Source: Corynebacterium massiliense DSM 45435 (GTDB taxonomy: Bacteria > Actinomycetota > Actinomycetes > Mycobacteriales > Mycobacteriaceae). From it: a stretch of DNA of 64,000 nucleotides. This document shows, one piece after another, positions 29,002 through 39,266 of the stretch. Each line of letters opens with the position of its first letter. Position 1 is the first letter of the stretch. A program made the position numbers and the translations under genes. The stretch covers positions 1,364,001 through 1,428,000 of the forward strand of contig NZ_CP063189.1 of NCBI RefSeq assembly GCF_028609805.1. Reading direction: 5' to 3'. The notes under the pieces are model-generated. The model made no database searches. It was given only the letters and a program-made list of their open reading frames with translations, and was not told where the DNA came from.

Positions 29002-29016
29002 AGATTCGCCCTCGTC
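28984..29016. terminator. Hairpin between convergent mtr and map, overlapping the map 3' end
   Basis: GACGAGGGCGAATC (28984-28997) and its perfect complement (29003-29016) form a 14-bp stem with a 5-nt loop. The right arm codes for the last residues of Map (acidic DEDEGES). It can fold from both strands. There is no T-run, so it could be a bidirectional terminator of the factor-dependent or hairpin-only type. Confidence 0.6.
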
Positions 29017-29880
29017 CTCGTCCGGCAGGGTGAGAATCTCGTTGCCGTCCTCGGTGATGACCAAGGTGTGCTCGAACTGAGCGGAGTACTCGCCGTCGCG
29101 GTTTTGCACGGTCCAGCCATCTGACCAGATGTCGTAATCCAGCTCGCCGAGGTTGAGCATCGGCTCGATGGTCAGGGTCATGCCCGGCTCGAGGATGTCA
29201 CGGTACGACTCCGAGTCGTAGTGCAGGACCACGAGGCCGTTGTGGAAGGTCGGGCCGACGCCGTGGCCGGTGAAGTCCTCGACCACGTTGTAGCCGAAGC
29301 GGTTGGCATAGGACTCGATGACGCGGCCGATGACGTTGATTTCGCGACCCGGCTTAGCTGCCTTGATGCCGCGCATCATGGCCTTCTTGGTCCGCTCAAC
29401 GAGAAGGCGGTGTTCCTCGGCTACCTCACCGGCAAAGAAGGTGGCGTTGGTGTCACCGTGCACGCCGTTTTTGTAGGCGGTGACATCGATGTTGACGATG
29501 TCGCCTTCCTGAATCACGGTCGAGTCAGGGATGCCGTGGCACACGATCTCGTTGAGGGAGACGCAGCAGGACTTAGGGAATCCCATGTAGCCCAGGGTGG
29601 ACGGGTACGCGCCGTGATCCACCATGTACTCGTGGGCGACTCGGTCGACCTCGTCGGTGGTGTTACCCGGCTGGACCGCTTTGCCCGCTTCCTTCAGGGC
29701 GTTGGCGGCGATCTTGGAGGACTCGCGCATCGCCTCGATGATCTCGGGCGTTTGGACGAACGGCTCGCCCACGTTTTCCTGGACGGAGTCCTTCCACACG
29801 TATTCGGGCCGCTCGATGCTGTTCGGCACCGAGCGGACCGGGGTTTGCTTTCCTGGCGTCAGTTTCCCGCGAAGATTCAT
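28999..29880 (-). CDS. map: Methionine aminopeptidase, type I
   Basis: Removes the N-terminal Met from nascent proteins. Metal ligands of the pita-bread fold are visible: D in [15 protein letters not shown] (two Asp), H in FTGHGVG, E in TIEPML and E in QFEHT. At 293 aa it carries the N-terminal extension with Pro-rich SH3-ligand-like [12 protein letters not shown] seen in the mycobacterial MetAP1c (Rv2861c). The ATG at 29880 is preceded by a -10 element 7 nt upstream. Confidence 0.95.
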   Translation of the reverse strand: MNLRGKLTPGKQTPVRSVPNSIERPEYVWKDSVQENVGEPFVQTPEIIEAMRESSKIAANALKEAGKAVQPGNTTDEVDRVAHEYMVDHGAYPSTLGYMGFPKSCCVSLNEIVCHGIPDSTVIQEGDIVNIDVTAYKNGVHGDTNATFFAGEVAEEHRLLVERTKKAMMRGIKAAKPGREINVIGRVIESYANRFGYNVVEDFTGHGVGPTFHNGLVVLHYDSESYRDILEPGMTLTIEPMLNLGELDYDIWSDGWTVQNRDGEYSAQFEHTLVITEDGNEILTLPDEDEGES

Positions 29881-29887
29881 GCCCCTG

Positions 29888-29893
29888 ATGGTA
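29888..29893 (-). promoter_or_regulatory. -10 element of map
   Basis: TACCAT on the minus strand, 7 nt before the ATG at 29880, without a Shine-Dalgarno. It indicates a leaderless transcript separate from ispG. Confidence 0.5.
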
Positions 29894-29938
29894 GTAGGTC
29901 AGGCGGGATGAACGCGGGGCCGGGGTCTAAGTGCTCCC

Positions 29939-31102
29939 TTACTTGGTGACGCGGACCTCGGCCTTCGCGCCCTCGACGGCCTCCATGCCTTCCTCTTCGG
30001 CAATGCGGCTGGCCTCCTCGATGAGGGTCTCCACGATCTGGGATTCCGGCACAGTCTTGATGACCTCGCCCTTGACGAAGATCTGCCCCTTACCGTTACC
30101 GGAGGCCACGCCCAAGTCGGCATCGCGTGCCTCTCCCGGGCCGTTGACCACGCAGCCCATGACGGCCACGCGCAACGGGAACTCCATACCGTCGAGGCCG
30201 GCGGTAACTTCCTCCGCCAGCTTGTACACGTCCACCTGGGCACGGCCGCAGGACGGGCAGGAGACGATCTCGAGCTTGCGCGGGCGCAGGTTGAGCGACT
30301 GCAGGATCTGGTCGCCGACCTTGATCTCTTCCTTCGGATCCGCCGACAGGGACACACGGATGGTGTCGCCGATACCTTCGGCCAGCAGTGCGCCGAAGGC
30401 TACGGAGGACTTGATGGTGCCCATGAACTTCGGGCCCGCCTCGGTCACGCCCAGGTGCAGCGGGTAGTCGGTCTTCTCCGCGAGCTGGCGGTAGGCCTCC
30501 ACCATCAGCACCGGGTCGGAGTGCTTCACGGAGATAGCGATGTCGCCGTACCCGTGCTCCTCGAAGAGGCTGGCCTCCCAGATGGCGGACTCCACGAGCG
30601 CCTCCGGGGTTGCCTTGCCGTACTTTTCTAGCAGGCGCTTATCCAGCGAGCCGCCGTTGACGCCAATGCGAATCGGAATCCCGGCATCCCCGGCTGCCTT
30701 AGCCACCTCCTTGACGCGGCCGTCGAACTCGCGAATATTGCCGGGGTTGACGCGGATAGCCGCGCAACCGGCATCAATGGCCTGGAAGATGTACTTCGGC
30801 TGGAAGTGGATGTCCGCGATCACCGGGATCGGGGACTTCTGCGCGATGGCCGGCAGCGCCTCCGCGTCGATCGGCTTGGGGCAGGCGACACGCACGATGT
30901 CACAACCGGAGGCGGTCAGCTGCGCGATTTGCTGCAGCGTGGCGTTGATGTCGTGCGTCTTCGTATTGGTCATCGACTGCACGGAGATCGGGTAATCGGA
31001 TCCCACCCCGACCGGACCGACGTGTAGCTGTCGGGTCTTGCGCCGCGGGTGCAGGACGGGCGGTGGTCCTTCCGGGATACCGAGACCGATAGGTGTCGAC
31101 AT
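29939..31102 (-). CDS. ispG: 4-hydroxy-3-methylbut-2-en-1-yl diphosphate synthase (flavodoxin), IspG/GcpE
   Basis: Penultimate enzyme of the MEP isoprenoid pathway; a 4Fe-4S protein that converts MEcPP to HMBPP. The cluster cysteines are in [13 protein letters not shown] (about 280-288) and [17 protein letters not shown] (about 315). The N-terminal TIM barrel starts with [20 protein letters not shown]. The 387-aa length is normal. The ATG has AAGGAGCG upstream. It sits with dxr and rip1 as in mycobacteria, bringing two MEP-pathway genes together. Confidence 0.96.
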   Translation of the reverse strand: MSTPIGLGIPEGPPPVLHPRRKTRQLHVGPVGVGSDYPISVQSMTNTKTHDINATLQQIAQLTASGCDIVRVACPKPIDAEALPAIAQKSPIPVIADIHFQPKYIFQAIDAGCAAIRVNPGNIREFDGRVKEVAKAAGDAGIPIRIGVNGGSLDKRLLEKYGKATPEALVESAIWEASLFEEHGYGDIAISVKHSDPVLMVEAYRQLAEKTDYPLHLGVTEAGPKFMGTIKSSVAFGALLAEGIGDTIRVSLSADPKEEIKVGDQILQSLNLRPRKLEIVSCPSCGRAQVDVYKLAEEVTAGLDGMEFPLRVAVMGCVVNGPGEARDADLGVASGNGKGQIFVKGEVIKTVPESQIVETLIEEASRIAEEEGMEAVEGAKAEVRVTK

Positions 31103-31190
31103 GAACGCTCCTTGTGATCACATGGTGGTTTCACCGAAGTTTGCCGCTCTTACTTTAGCACTGGGAAGCGACACACCCACGGGCGGCGTT

Positions 31191-32399
31191 CTAGCCGAAC
31201 AAGCGGACCGGATTCACCACGTCCGCGACGATAAAGATGGCGCCTAGCCCCATCAGGATCGCCGCGATGGCATACGTCAGCGGCATCAGCTTCGTGTAGT
31301 CCGCCGGCCCCGCCGGCGCCTTGCCCTGCAGGCGACGGATCGCATCCCGAATCTTTTCGTAGACGATGACGGCCACGTGCCCGCCGTCAAAGGGCGGGAC
31401 CGGAATGAGATTAAACAGGGCGAGGAAGAAATTGAGCGTGGCCAGCATCATGAAAAACATCGACCACAGCGAACGTTCCACGAGCTCGCCGCCGACGCGG
31501 GAAGCACCCACGACCGACATCGGCGAATCCTGCGCGCGCTCCCCGCCGAAAATGCTGCCGACCACTCCCGGCACCTTAGCCGGCAGTTGAGCGATGCCCT
31601 GGACAGTCGCCGTCAGCATGGACCAGGAGTACTTCGCCGTCGCCGGCACTGCCTCCGCGGGGCCGAAATGCTTGACGATGTCCTGCGGCTGGTTGACCAG
31701 CCCCACCGATCCCGCGGTGACCGTATCGCCCTCGGCCGTCGGCCGTTTGACCGCGGCCACGTCGATGCCGAGGTCCTGTTGGCTGCCGTCGCGCTCCACC
31801 GTCAGGGTGACGTGCTCGCCCGGGCGCTCGAGGACGTAGTCACGCAGCTGTGTGAACTGCTCGATCGCGTGACCGTCGACCGCGACCACGATGTCGCCTT
31901 CTTTCACCCCGGCCGCACCTGCCGGGCCGCTCCCCTCGCACGGCGCCTGCTTGCCGTTGGCGTCCGCGTCGGCGACGCACTTGACCTCGCCTACGCGCGG
32001 GCGCACGTCCACATTTGGATCGGGAATTCCCGCGGTAACCGCCACGAGGTACAGCACGGTAAAGCCGAGTACAAGGTTGACTGCGATGCCTCCGAGCATC
32101 ACCGCGACGCGCTGCCACCACGGCTTGTTGCACATGGCATGCGGCGCCTCTTCCTCGGTGAGGTTCTCGTCCTGGGCGGTCATGCCCGCGATGTCGCAGT
32201 AGCCGCCGACCGGCAAGGCAGCGAGCCCGTACTCGGTGTGTCCGCGCCGAAACGACAAAAGCGTCGGCCCAAAGCCGATGAAGTAGCGCCGCACGCGCAT
32301 TCCGAAGGCGCGGGCAGTCACCATATGCCCCGCCTCGTGCAGGGCGATGGTTATCCCGATGCCGAGGGCGAAGGCGAGGATGCCCAGAATGTTTGCCAT
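31191..32399 (-). CDS. rip1: Site-2 protease family zinc metalloprotease (Rip1/RseP-like)
   Basis: An intramembrane protease (M50) that cleaves anti-sigma factors or other membrane proteins and in mycobacteria controls envelope lipid composition. HEAGH at residues 21-25 (zinc site) and NLIPVPPFDGGH near the C-terminus (third zinc ligand, DG motif) are both intact. A PDZ domain lies between (GAAGVKEGDIVVAVDG). About four transmembrane helices, 402 aa. It lies between dxr and ispG, 17 nt after dxr. Confidence 0.93.
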   Translation of the reverse strand: MANILGILAFALGIGITIALHEAGHMVTARAFGMRVRRYFIGFGPTLLSFRRGHTEYGLAALPVGGYCDIAGMTAQDENLTEEEAPHAMCNKPWWQRVAVMLGGIAVNLVLGFTVLYLVAVTAGIPDPNVDVRPRVGEVKCVADADANGKQAPCEGSGPAGAAGVKEGDIVVAVDGHAIEQFTQLRDYVLERPGEHVTLTVERDGSQQDLGIDVAAVKRPTAEGDTVTAGSVGLVNQPQDIVKHFGPAEAVPATAKYSWSMLTATVQGIAQLPAKVPGVVGSIFGGERAQDSPMSVVGASRVGGELVERSLWSMFFMMLATLNFFLALFNLIPVPPFDGGHVAVIVYEKIRDAIRRLQGKAPAGPADYTKLMPLTYAIAAILMGLGAIFIVADVVNPVRLFG

Positions 32400-32416
32400 T
32401 GACTCGCTGTTTCTTC

Positions 32417-33601
32417 CTAGTCGGCGAGGGTGTCGATGTGCGCGTTCGCGCGGCGGCGCGCTTCGCCCTCCACGGCGAGGACATCATCGACGCTTGCGGG
32501 TACCTCAGCATAAACGTCGCATTCGCTGACAGCGCGCTCGACCACGTCGACGATCTGCGGAAAGCGGATGCGCCCGGCCAAAAACGCGGCCGCAGCTTCC
32601 TCATTGGCCGCGTTGTACACGGCGGGCACGCTCCCCGGGGCGCTGACCGCCGCGCGGGCGAGGGAGACGGCGGGAAAGGCGGCATCGTCAAGCGGGGCGA
32701 ACTCCCACGTATAGGCCTGTGCGAAGTCGAGCGCCGGCTGGGCCCCGGGCACGCGGTGCGGCCAATCGAGGGCGAGTGAGATGGGCAGCTTCATCGACGG
32801 CGGGGAGGCTTGAGCGATGGTGCATCCGTCGGTGAAGGTGGCCATGGAATGCACGATGGACTGCGGGTGCACCGTCACGGCGATGCGCTCGGCCGGGAGA
32901 TCGAAAAGCAGGGACGCCTCGATGAGCTCGAGGCCCTTGTTGACCAGGGTCGCCGAGTTGAGCGTGTTCATCTGCCCCATTGACCACGTCGGGTGCTGGG
33001 CGGCCTGCTGCGGGGTAACGTCCCACATCTCATCGCGCGTCCACCCGCGGAAGGGGCCGCCGGAGGCCGTGAGCACGAGGTGGTCGAGCTCGCCGCGCTC
33101 TCCCGCGGACAGGCACTGCGCCATGGCCGAGTGCTCGGAATCCACCGGAATGAGGCGCGCGCGATCGACGCGGTCGGTGACCAAAGTCCCGCCGGCAACA
33201 AGGGACTCCTTGTTGGCCAGCGCCAGCACCGCACCCGAGTCGATGGTGGCCATGGTGGCCTTAAGCCCCTGCGAGCCGACCATGGCGTTGAGCACGGTGT
33301 CGGCCGCGTCCGGGCCGGTGCCCGCAGTATTTTCCACGAGGTGGGCGGCCGCGTCGGCGCCGTCGATGACCTGCCCGCCGAGGGCTGCGGACACCTTTCT
33401 TGCGGCGTCCACGTTCGCGCACGCCACCTGGTCCGCGGTGAGATTGTGCGCACGCGCCTGGCGCGCCAAGAGCTCCGGGTTGCCGCCGCCCGCGGCTAGC
33501 CCCACGACCTGGAATTTGTCGGGATTGTCCGCGATGACCTCGAGGGCCTGCGTGCCGATGGAGCCAGTCGAGCCGAGAATCACGATTCGCTTGAGAGTCA
33601 C
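32417..33601 (-). CDS. dxr: 1-deoxy-D-xylulose 5-phosphate reductoisomerase
   Basis: First committed enzyme of the MEP pathway, NADPH-dependent, target of fosmidomycin. The start [21 protein letters not shown] is the NADPH-binding fold. [20 protein letters not shown] (metal ligands) and the ASGGPFRGW loop are conserved. I chose the GTG at 33601 (394 aa) because a TAAGCT -10 element is exactly 7 nt upstream; the GTG-type extension to 33631 would cross the promoter. Confidence 0.95.
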   Translation of the reverse strand: MTLKRIVILGSTGSIGTQALEVIADNPDKFQVVGLAAGGGNPELLARQARAHNLTADQVACANVDAARKVSAALGGQVIDGADAAAHLVENTAGTGPDAADTVLNAMVGSQGLKATMATIDSGAVLALANKESLVAGGTLVTDRVDRARLIPVDSEHSAMAQCLSAGERGELDHLVLTASGGPFRGWTRDEMWDVTPQQAAQHPTWSMGQMNTLNSATLVNKGLELIEASLLFDLPAERIAVTVHPQSIVHSMATFTDGCTIAQASPPSMKLPISLALDWPHRVPGAQPALDFAQAYTWEFAPLDDAAFPAVSLARAAVSAPGSVPAVYNAANEEAAAAFLAGRIRFPQIVDVVERAVSECDVYAEVPASVDDVLAVEGEARRRANAHIDTLAD

Positions 33602-33608
33602 CCGTCCT

Positions 33609-33614
33609 AGCTTA
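33609..33614 (-). promoter_or_regulatory. -10 element of dxr
   Basis: TAAGCT on the minus strand, 7 nt before the GTG at 33601. It decides the dxr start. Confidence 0.55.
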
Positions 33615-33685
33615 GGGGGTACGCGCACCAACTAGTGGACGCGGCCAGGCGGGGGTACTTACTCGCTCCGCGTATGGGTATGACC

Positions 33686-33691
33686 TAGAAT
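33686..33691 (+). promoter_or_regulatory. -10 element of the DUF2631 gene
   Basis: TAGAAT, a near-consensus -10. Transcription would start near 33698, so the ATG at 33690 cannot be the start and the GTG at 33732 with AAGGAG is preferred. The -35 region is weak. Confidence 0.55.
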
Positions 33692-33731
33692 GTTGCGAGT
33701 AGTAAAGGCAGGTACACGCGAAGGAGAGCAA

Positions 33732-34250
33732 GTGTCTTCCCACAAGCCGACCCCTCAGGTCTATGACGGCATTTCTACCGAAGAGGTCCCGTCCGCGGGC
33801 TTCGGTTGGTCCCGCACCCCGCGTACCGGTGTGCAGATCGCCGGTTGGATCTCCGTGTTCCTGCTGCTGATGTACAACTTTGGCAACCACAAGGGCCACG
33901 TGGAGACCGTGTGGCTCTTTGTCTTGGCGGCGCTGCTCATCGTCGGCCTGCTCATCCACCTGTTCCAGCCGAAGCTGAACCAGGTGCGCACCCTCACCGC
34001 GCGCAACAAGCCGGTCGGCTACAAGGAGCAGGACTGGAACCACATGCAGAAGACGCTGACCGGCCCGTACGCCGAGCTCTCCGACGACGAGCTGCGCGCC
34101 TTGAACGTCGACCCGGAGGCCCGCCGCCGCGAACTCGCCTCCTCCGAGCGCACCGCTTCCATCAACGTCGGCTCCCACGCCAACTACGCCACCCCGGTTT
34201 CCTCGGGTGCTGCGGCCGCGCACACCGCCTCCCCGGTATCCCGCGACTAA
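33732..34250 (+). CDS. Conserved actinobacterial membrane protein, DUF2631
   Basis: A 172-aa protein with two central transmembrane helices (about residues 37-57 and 66-83), a cytosolic N-terminus rich in polar residues and a longer soluble C-terminal half. The pattern QIAGWISVFLLLMYNFGNHKGHVE matches the DUF2631 family found beside dxr in Actinobacteria. No function is known. AAGGAG lies 5-6 nt before the GTG at 33732. A strong bidirectional terminator follows. Confidence 0.82.
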   Translation: MSSHKPTPQVYDGISTEEVPSAGFGWSRTPRTGVQIAGWISVFLLLMYNFGNHKGHVETVWLFVLAALLIVGLLIHLFQPKLNQVRTLTARNKPVGYKEQDWNHMQKTLTGPYAELSDDELRALNVDPEARRRELASSERTASINVGSHANYATPVSSGAAAAHTASPVSRD

Positions 34251-34301
34251 GCTTCCCTCGGGCTCACGCGTTGGACACTTTCGCGTAAAGCTTGAAAAAA
34301 T

Positions 34302-34352
34302 AAAAGGCCCTCTCCCCGGCAACTTCTGGTTGAACCGGGGAGAGGGCCTTTT
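34302..34352. terminator. Bidirectional Rho-independent terminator between the DUF2631 gene and rlmN
   Basis: An 18-bp perfect inverted repeat (34302-34319 and 34335-34352), starting AAAAGGCCC and ending GGGCCTTTT, so both strands have a T-run. It terminates the two convergent genes. Confidence 0.92.
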
Positions 34353-34354
34353 CG

Positions 34355-35467
34355 CTAGCTTGCCTCGCTCTCCCGCTCGTCGGCGGCGAGCTGGCCACAC
34401 GCGGCGGCGATTTCCTGCCCCTTCGTGTCACGCACCGTGCAGGGAACGCCCTGCGCCTGCACGCGGCGGACGAACTCGTTCTGCCGAGCCTTCGGGGCGG
34501 CGTCCCATTCCGAACCCGGGGTAGGGTTCAGCGGGATGACGTTGACGTGGACCTTGGAGCCAAGGGCTTGGTGCAGCTTCCGCCCCAGCAGATCGGCGCG
34601 AAAGTCCTGATCGTTCTTGTCGCCGATAAGCGCGTACTCGATAGAGACACGGCGGGAAGTCTTTTCAACGTAGTACTTCGCGGCGTCAAGGACCTCGTCG
34701 ACAGACCACCGGTTGTTGATGGGCACGAGGGTGTCTCGCAGCTCATCGTCAGGCGTGTGCAGCGACACCGCAAGGGTGCAGGACAGGTCCTCGTCGGCCA
34801 GCCGCCGGATGGCCGGAGCCACGCCCACGGTGGAGACGGTCACGTTGCGCATGGATAGGCCGAAGCCTTCCGGGGCGGGCGCGGTGATCTGCCGCACCGC
34901 CTGCACCACGCGCTTGTAGTTGGCCAGCGGCTCCCCCATGCCCATGAACACCACGTTGGACAGCCGGCCGCCTTCTTCAGCCATCTGCTTTGCGGCGTTA
35001 CGCACCTGCTCGACGATCTCGGCGGTGGACAGGTTGCGGTCCAAACCGCCCTGTCCGGTGGCGCAGAACGGGCAGTTCATGCCGCAGCCGGCCTGCGAGG
35101 AAATACAGAGGGTGGCGCGGCCGGGGTAGCGCATAAGCACCGATTCCAGCAGCGTGCCGTCGTGCAGCCGCCACAGGGACTTGGAGGTCTCCCCATCGTC
35201 GGTGGAGGTAAACCGGATGGGGTTCATCAGCTTTGGAAAGAGCGCCTCCCCCACGGCTTCGCGTTTGGAGGCGGGGAGATCGGTCATCTCCTCCACGTCT
35301 GCGGTGTAGTGGACGTAGTAGTGCTGCGCGAGCTGCTTGGCACGGAACTTGGGCAGGCCGAGCTCTTCGAGCTTGGCGATGCGCTCGTCGTTGCTCAAGT
35401 CGGCAAAGTGCTTCGGGGGCAGCCCGCGGCGCGGGGCGGAAAAGTCAAGCTTTACTGGTTGGGGCAT
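34355..35467 (-). CDS. rlmN: 23S rRNA (adenine(2503)-C2)-methyltransferase / tRNA A37 methylase
   Basis: Radical-SAM enzyme. The cluster motif CGMNCPFC (about residues 112-119) follows [17 protein letters not shown] and the C-terminal [16 protein letters not shown] with the methyl-carrying Cys are conserved. The second catalytic Cys is in the C-terminal CTVRDTKG segment. The ATG at 35467 (370 aa) has GAGGT 7 nt upstream, better than the start at 35479. It ends at the strong terminator. Confidence 0.95.
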   Translation of the reverse strand: MPQPVKLDFSAPRRGLPPKHFADLSNDERIAKLEELGLPKFRAKQLAQHYYVHYTADVEEMTDLPASKREAVGEALFPKLMNPIRFTSTDDGETSKSLWRLHDGTLLESVLMRYPGRATLCISSQAGCGMNCPFCATGQGGLDRNLSTAEIVEQVRNAAKQMAEEGGRLSNVVFMGMGEPLANYKRVVQAVRQITAPAPEGFGLSMRNVTVSTVGVAPAIRRLADEDLSCTLAVSLHTPDDELRDTLVPINNRWSVDEVLDAAKYYVEKTSRRVSIEYALIGDKNDQDFRADLLGRKLHQALGSKVHVNVIPLNPTPGSEWDAAPKARQNEFVRRVQAQGVPCTVRDTKGQEIAAACGQLAADERESEAS

Positions 35468-35557
35468 AACACACCTCATTCTCGCACGACGACGAGGGTT
35501 GAAACCAAACTGAGCAAGTCTGGTGAACGTGTGGGGAAAGCGGGCAGCAGCGAAACT

Positions 35558-36535
35558 CTACACGGAGGTGGCCGTGAGCACGGAGACGGCAACCCACGTC
35601 ACCATCGCGGCCGGCAACATGCCGTCCAGTCGGTCCATCAAGCCGCCGTGGCCGGGCAGAAGCGCTGACATGTCCTTGATACCCAATTCGCGCTTGAACT
35701 GCGATTCGACCAAGTCACCCAGCGTTGCACAGACCGCCAAGAACAGTCCCATGATGGCGCCGATCCACGGCAGGTGGTGCAGCACTAACCAGAACGTCAG
35801 CGCGCCCACGAGGGTGCTCAGCACCAGAGAACCGATGAAACCTTCCCACGACTTTTTCGGGCTGACCGCCGGCGCCATCGGGTGGGATCCGAACATAACG
35901 CCCGCGATGTACCCGCCGGTATCTGAGGCGACCACACACAGCATGAAGGTGATGATGGACCGCTCCCCCGACGCGAACGGCGACGGGGTGTTGGCCAGCA
36001 TTGCGGCGAAGGTGGCGAACAGCGGCACCCACGTCAGCACAAAAATGCCCACCGCCATGTCGCGCAGGTAATTCTCCGGCGGGCGGTGCCGGCCGTTTTG
36101 AAAGAGCCGGCCGAACATGAGTGACAAGACCGCCACGACATAGACGGCGACGAGGCCTCCTGCCCCGGCGAACCAGGAGCTCCAGATCATCGCCTGGCCC
36201 AAGCACAACAGGTGCTTTCGCTGGAGGAAGTAGCCCCGCTCCTTGAGCCGGGTGAGCACCTCCCACATGGCCACGCCGATGGCACCAGCCACCACCAAGT
36301 ACCACGCGAGTGGGCCAGCCCAGACGGCGCCGACGACGAGAACGCCGAGCCCCACCCCAACCGCGATGGCGGTGGGGAGGTCTCGCCCGGCGTTGTTTTT
36401 CGGGCGCGGCAGCCGCGTGCTTCGGGTGCGGGCCTTATCCGCCCGCCCCTTCTCCGGAGCGCCCACGTTCGCTCGGGCATCCCCAGTCGCCGGGGTACCG
36501 TCCGGAGCACCATGCTGTGGCGAGGATTCAGTCAC
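35558..36535 (-). CDS. cdsA: Phosphatidate cytidylyltransferase
   Basis: Integral membrane enzyme that makes CDP-diacylglycerol from phosphatidate and CTP, the precursor of phosphatidylinositol, cardiolipin and PIMs. From the GTG at 36535 (AAGGAGG upstream) it is 325 aa. A charged N-terminal cytosolic tail (about 1-60) is followed by about eight helices and the signature KRELGIKDMSALLPGHGGLMDRLDGM near the C-terminus. Follows frr on the same strand. Confidence 0.93.
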   Translation of the reverse strand: MTESSPQHGAPDGTPATGDARANVGAPEKGRADKARTRSTRLPRPKNNAGRDLPTAIAVGVGLGVLVVGAVWAGPLAWYLVVAGAIGVAMWEVLTRLKERGYFLQRKHLLCLGQAMIWSSWFAGAGGLVAVYVVAVLSLMFGRLFQNGRHRPPENYLRDMAVGIFVLTWVPLFATFAAMLANTPSPFASGERSIITFMLCVVASDTGGYIAGVMFGSHPMAPAVSPKKSWEGFIGSLVLSTLVGALTFWLVLHHLPWIGAIMGLFLAVCATLGDLVESQFKRELGIKDMSALLPGHGGLMDRLDGMLPAAMVTWVAVSVLTATSV

Positions 36536-36649
36536 CGCGGCTTTTCCTCCTTGCGCTGCGTGGGGGAAGAAGAATTGTCTAGGCATGTACCCCTAGCTGG
36601 GGCGTAGGGAAAGGGCGGAAGGGAAATTGGGGAGAACAGCCGAGGGAGG

Positions 36650-37207
36650 TTAGACCTCCATGAGCTCGTTTTCCTTGTTCTCCATCAGCTCGTCGATCTG
36701 CTCGATGTAGTTAGCGGTGATCTTCTCCATGTCCTTTTCGGCGGAGACAACCTCGTCCTCGCCGGCATCGCCGGCCTTTTGCAGCTTCTTCAGCTGCTCC
36801 ATGGCCTTGCGGCGGACGTTGCGGATAGCAATCTTGCCGTCCTCGCCCTTGGCGCGGGCGAACTTCACCATCTCCTTGCGGCGCTCCTCGGTGAGCTGCG
36901 GGACGGTCACGCGGATGACGGTGCCATCGTTGGTGGGGTTAACGCCCAGGTCCGAGTTGCGGATGGCGGTCTCAATCTCGCCGATCATGGACTGCTCGTA
37001 GGGCTTGACCATCAGCATGCGCGGCTCCGGAACCGAGATGGACGCCATCTGGGTGATCGGGGTCGGCGCACCGTAGTACTCTGCCACCAGGCCGTTGAAC
37101 ATGGACGGGTTGGCGCGGCCGGTGCGGATGGTCTGCAGCTCGTCGCGGGTGTGATCCACGGAGTTGGACATGCGCTCTTCGGCGTCTAGCTGAATCTCAT
37201 CAATCAT
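36650..37207 (-). CDS. frr: Ribosome recycling factor
   Basis: Splits post-termination ribosomes together with EF-G. The 185-aa length is exactly that of the family, and [24 protein letters not shown] is the conserved core at residues 29-52. The ATG follows a GAGGGGAT ribosome binding site. Adjacent to pyrH, as in nearly all bacteria. Confidence 0.97.
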   Translation of the reverse strand: MIDEIQLDAEERMSNSVDHTRDELQTIRTGRANPSMFNGLVAEYYGAPTPITQMASISVPEPRMLMVKPYEQSMIGEIETAIRNSDLGVNPTNDGTVIRVTVPQLTEERRKEMVKFARAKGEDGKIAIRNVRRKAMEQLKKLQKAGDAGEDEVVSAEKDMEKITANYIEQIDELMENKENELMEV

Positions 37208-37270
37208 CGAGTAAATCCCCTCTGAGAAAGTCTTTTCTGTCTGGCTAATGTAGCAGTTTCGCGGTATGGA

Positions 37271-38020
37271 TTAGGACTGCACGAGTGTGCCGATGCGCTC
37301 GCCGCTGACGGCTCGGGCGATGTTGCCTTCCTGCAGCAAGTTGAAGACCAAAATGGGCATGTTGTTGTCCATGCACAGGCTGAATGCGGTGGCGTCGGCG
37401 ACCTTGAGGTTTTTCTCAATAACCTCGCGCGGCGTGATCTCGTGGTACAGCTCGGCGCTGTCGTCCTCGCGCGGGTCGGCCGTGTAGACGCCGTCGACTC
37501 CCTTGGCCAAGAACAGCACCTCCGCGCCGATTTCGAGGGCGCGCTGGGCGGCGGTCGTATCCGTGGAGAAATACGGCATGCCCATGCCGGCGCCGAAGAT
37601 GACCACACGACCCTTCTCCAGGTGACGGTCCGCGCGCAAGGGCAGGTACGGCTCCGCGATCTGGGCCATATTGATGGCCGTCTGCACGCGGCACTCGACC
37701 CCCTCTTGCAGCAGAAAGTCCTGCAGCGCGAGCGAATTCATCACCGTGCCGAGCATGCCCATGTAATCCGAGCGGGCACGGTCCATGCCCCGCTGGGACA
37801 ACTGCGCGCCGCGGAAGAAGTTGCCGCCGCCAATGACGACGGCGATTTCGGTGCCGGCGCGTGCCACGGCAGCGATCTGCTTGGCCACGTTTTCTACCAC
37901 GTCCGGGTCAATACCCACTTTGCCGCCGCCGAACATCTCCCCGCCCAGCTTGAGCATGACCCGCTTGTAGCCCTTGCGGTCGGTGCGTTCGGTTGGTTCA
38001 AGTCCGTCCGAGCTAGACAT
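37271..38020 (-). CDS. pyrH: UMP kinase
   Basis: Makes UDP from UMP; hexameric, GTP-activated in bacteria. The 249-aa protein shows [11 protein letters not shown] (phosphate loop, about 21-31), [13 protein letters not shown] (about 60-72), [20 protein letters not shown] and [14 protein letters not shown] at 38020 with AAGGAGAG upstream. The 236-bp gap to tsf contains the tsf terminator and a putative pyrH promoter, so pyrH-frr is probably a separate transcript. Confidence 0.96.
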   Translation of the reverse strand: MSSSDGLEPTERTDRKGYKRVMLKLGGEMFGGGKVGIDPDVVENVAKQIAAVARAGTEIAVVIGGGNFFRGAQLSQRGMDRARSDYMGMLGTVMNSLALQDFLLQEGVECRVQTAINMAQIAEPYLPLRADRHLEKGRVVIFGAGMGMPYFSTDTTAAQRALEIGAEVLFLAKGVDGVYTADPREDDSAELYHEITPREVIEKNLKVADATAFSLCMDNNMPILVFNLLQEGNIARAVSGERIGTLVQS

Positions 38021-38065
38021 GGCTCAACTCTCTCCTTCGTGAGTACGGCGGTATCAACGTGGTTC

Positions 38066-38071
38066 ATAGTA
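38066..38071 (-). promoter_or_regulatory. Candidate -10 element for pyrH-frr
   Basis: TACTAT on the minus strand about 46 nt before the pyrH ATG. No good -35 element is visible. Confidence 0.35.
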
Positions 38072-38135
38072 CCCACCACGCTGCCGCGCACTCACACCGC
38101 CGCGGGCAATGCGGCAATTCACACAGAATATAGAG

Positions 38136-38194
38136 AAAACCCCACCGCAGCAGGCCTTCCTCGAAATTGGAGGCAAGCCCAAACTGGGTGGGGT
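38136..38194 (-). terminator. Rho-independent terminator after tsf
   Basis: ACCCCACC (38139-38146) pairs with GGTGGGGT (38187-38194). Within the loop, GCCT and CTCC arms can extend the fold. On the minus strand TTTT (38136-38139) follows the stem. Confidence 0.75.
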
Positions 38195-38256
38195 ATGTGA
38201 GAGTAGCGCCGCGTTACCCGCCCGCTAAAGCGAGCGAGCACGGCACGGAAGGCGAG

Positions 38257-39069
38257 CTACGCGCCAACCTCGAAGCGCTCGAAGCCGGTGATGGTGGTGC
38301 CAGCTTCTTCAACGACCTGCTTGACGGTCTTCTTGCTGTCCGACAGGGCAGCCTGCTCGAGCAGGACGACCTGCTTGAAGAAGCCGTTGAGGCGGCCCTC
38401 GACGATCTTCGGGATAGCCTTTTCCGGCTTGCCCTCCTCGCGGGTGGTGGCCTCAGCGATCTCGCGCTCCTTGTCCACAACCTCGGACGGAACGTCCTCG
38501 CGGGTGAGGTACTGAGCCTTCATCGCGGCGATCTGCAGCGCCACAGCGTGTGCGCCCTCGGCGTCGCCCTCGTAAGAGACGATGACGCCGACTGCCGGCG
38601 GCAGGTCAGCGGAACGCTGGTGCAGGTAGTGCGCGGTGTTGTCGGCGTCAACGGTGACGGCGCGGCGAGCCTGCAGCTTCTCACCGATCTTGGCGGACTC
38701 CTCGTCAACCAGGGTGGAAACCGGCTTGCCGTCGATCTCTACGGCGTTGAGCTCCTCAGCGGAGTTGGCCTTAGCCTCAGCTGCGGCCTCGGAGATGCGA
38801 GCGGCGAACTTCTTGAAGTCGTCGTTCTTAGCCACGAAGTCGGTCTCGCAGTTGAGCTCGATCATGGTGTTACCGGTGATCGAGATGAGGCCCTCGCTAG
38901 CTTCGCGGTCGGCACGCTTGGAGACGGACTTGGCGCCCTTGATGCGCAGGTACTCGACGGCCTTGTCGTAATCGCCGTCGTTTTCCTCCAGGGCCTTCTT
39001 GCAGTCAAGCATGCCGGAGCCGGTCTGCTCACGCAGGGACTTGACATCTGCAGCAGTGTAATTCGCCAT
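38257..39069 (-). CDS. tsf: Elongation factor Ts
   Basis: Nucleotide exchange factor of EF-Tu. The 270 residues start with [29 protein letters not shown], and the core [13 protein letters not shown] (about 82-94) binds EF-Tu. Shorter than E. coli EF-Ts, as normal in corynebacteria. AGGAGG lies about 13 nt before the ATG, slightly far. Downstream of rpsB with a hairpin between. Confidence 0.97.
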   Translation of the reverse strand: MANYTAADVKSLREQTGSGMLDCKKALEENDGDYDKAVEYLRIKGAKSVSKRADREASEGLISITGNTMIELNCETDFVAKNDDFKKFAARISEAAAEAKANSAEELNAVEIDGKPVSTLVDEESAKIGEKLQARRAVTVDADNTAHYLHQRSADLPPAVGVIVSYEGDAEGAHAVALQIAAMKAQYLTREDVPSEVVDKEREIAEATTREEGKPEKAIPKIVEGRLNGFFKQVVLLEQAALSDSKKTVKQVVEEAGTTITGFERFEVGA

Positions 39070-39180
39070 GGTGTGGGCGGTCCTCCTCTATTAGGAACAA
39101 CTTTTCGCAGGTTCAGCGTAACCGACCATGACATACCTCGCTGTATGGGGCATGTCCGGCCGCGCTTTAGTCTACAGCTT

Positions 39181-39226
39181 AAAACATGACGTGCCCCACC
39201 AACCCTACTGGGGCGGTGGGGCACGT
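39181..39226 (-). terminator. Terminator/attenuator hairpin between rpsB and tsf
   Basis: A 12-bp perfect inverted repeat (ACGTGCCCCACC at 39189-39200 and complement at 39215-39226) with a GC-rich loop. On the minus strand it is followed by TTTT (39181-39184). It would reduce read-through from rpsB into tsf. Confidence 0.75.
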
Positions 39227-39234
39227 TCTTCAGG

Positions 39235-39250
39235 GGAGAACTAGTTCTCC
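39235..39250. repeat. 16-bp perfect palindrome downstream of rpsB
   Basis: GGAGAACTAGTTCTCC, a perfect inverted repeat without a spacer, 17 bp past the rpsB stop and 9 bp before the attenuator hairpin. Could be an operator or part of a processing structure; no match to a known regulator was recognised. Confidence 0.5.
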
Positions 39251-39266
39251 TGGGGCAACCGGAGGT

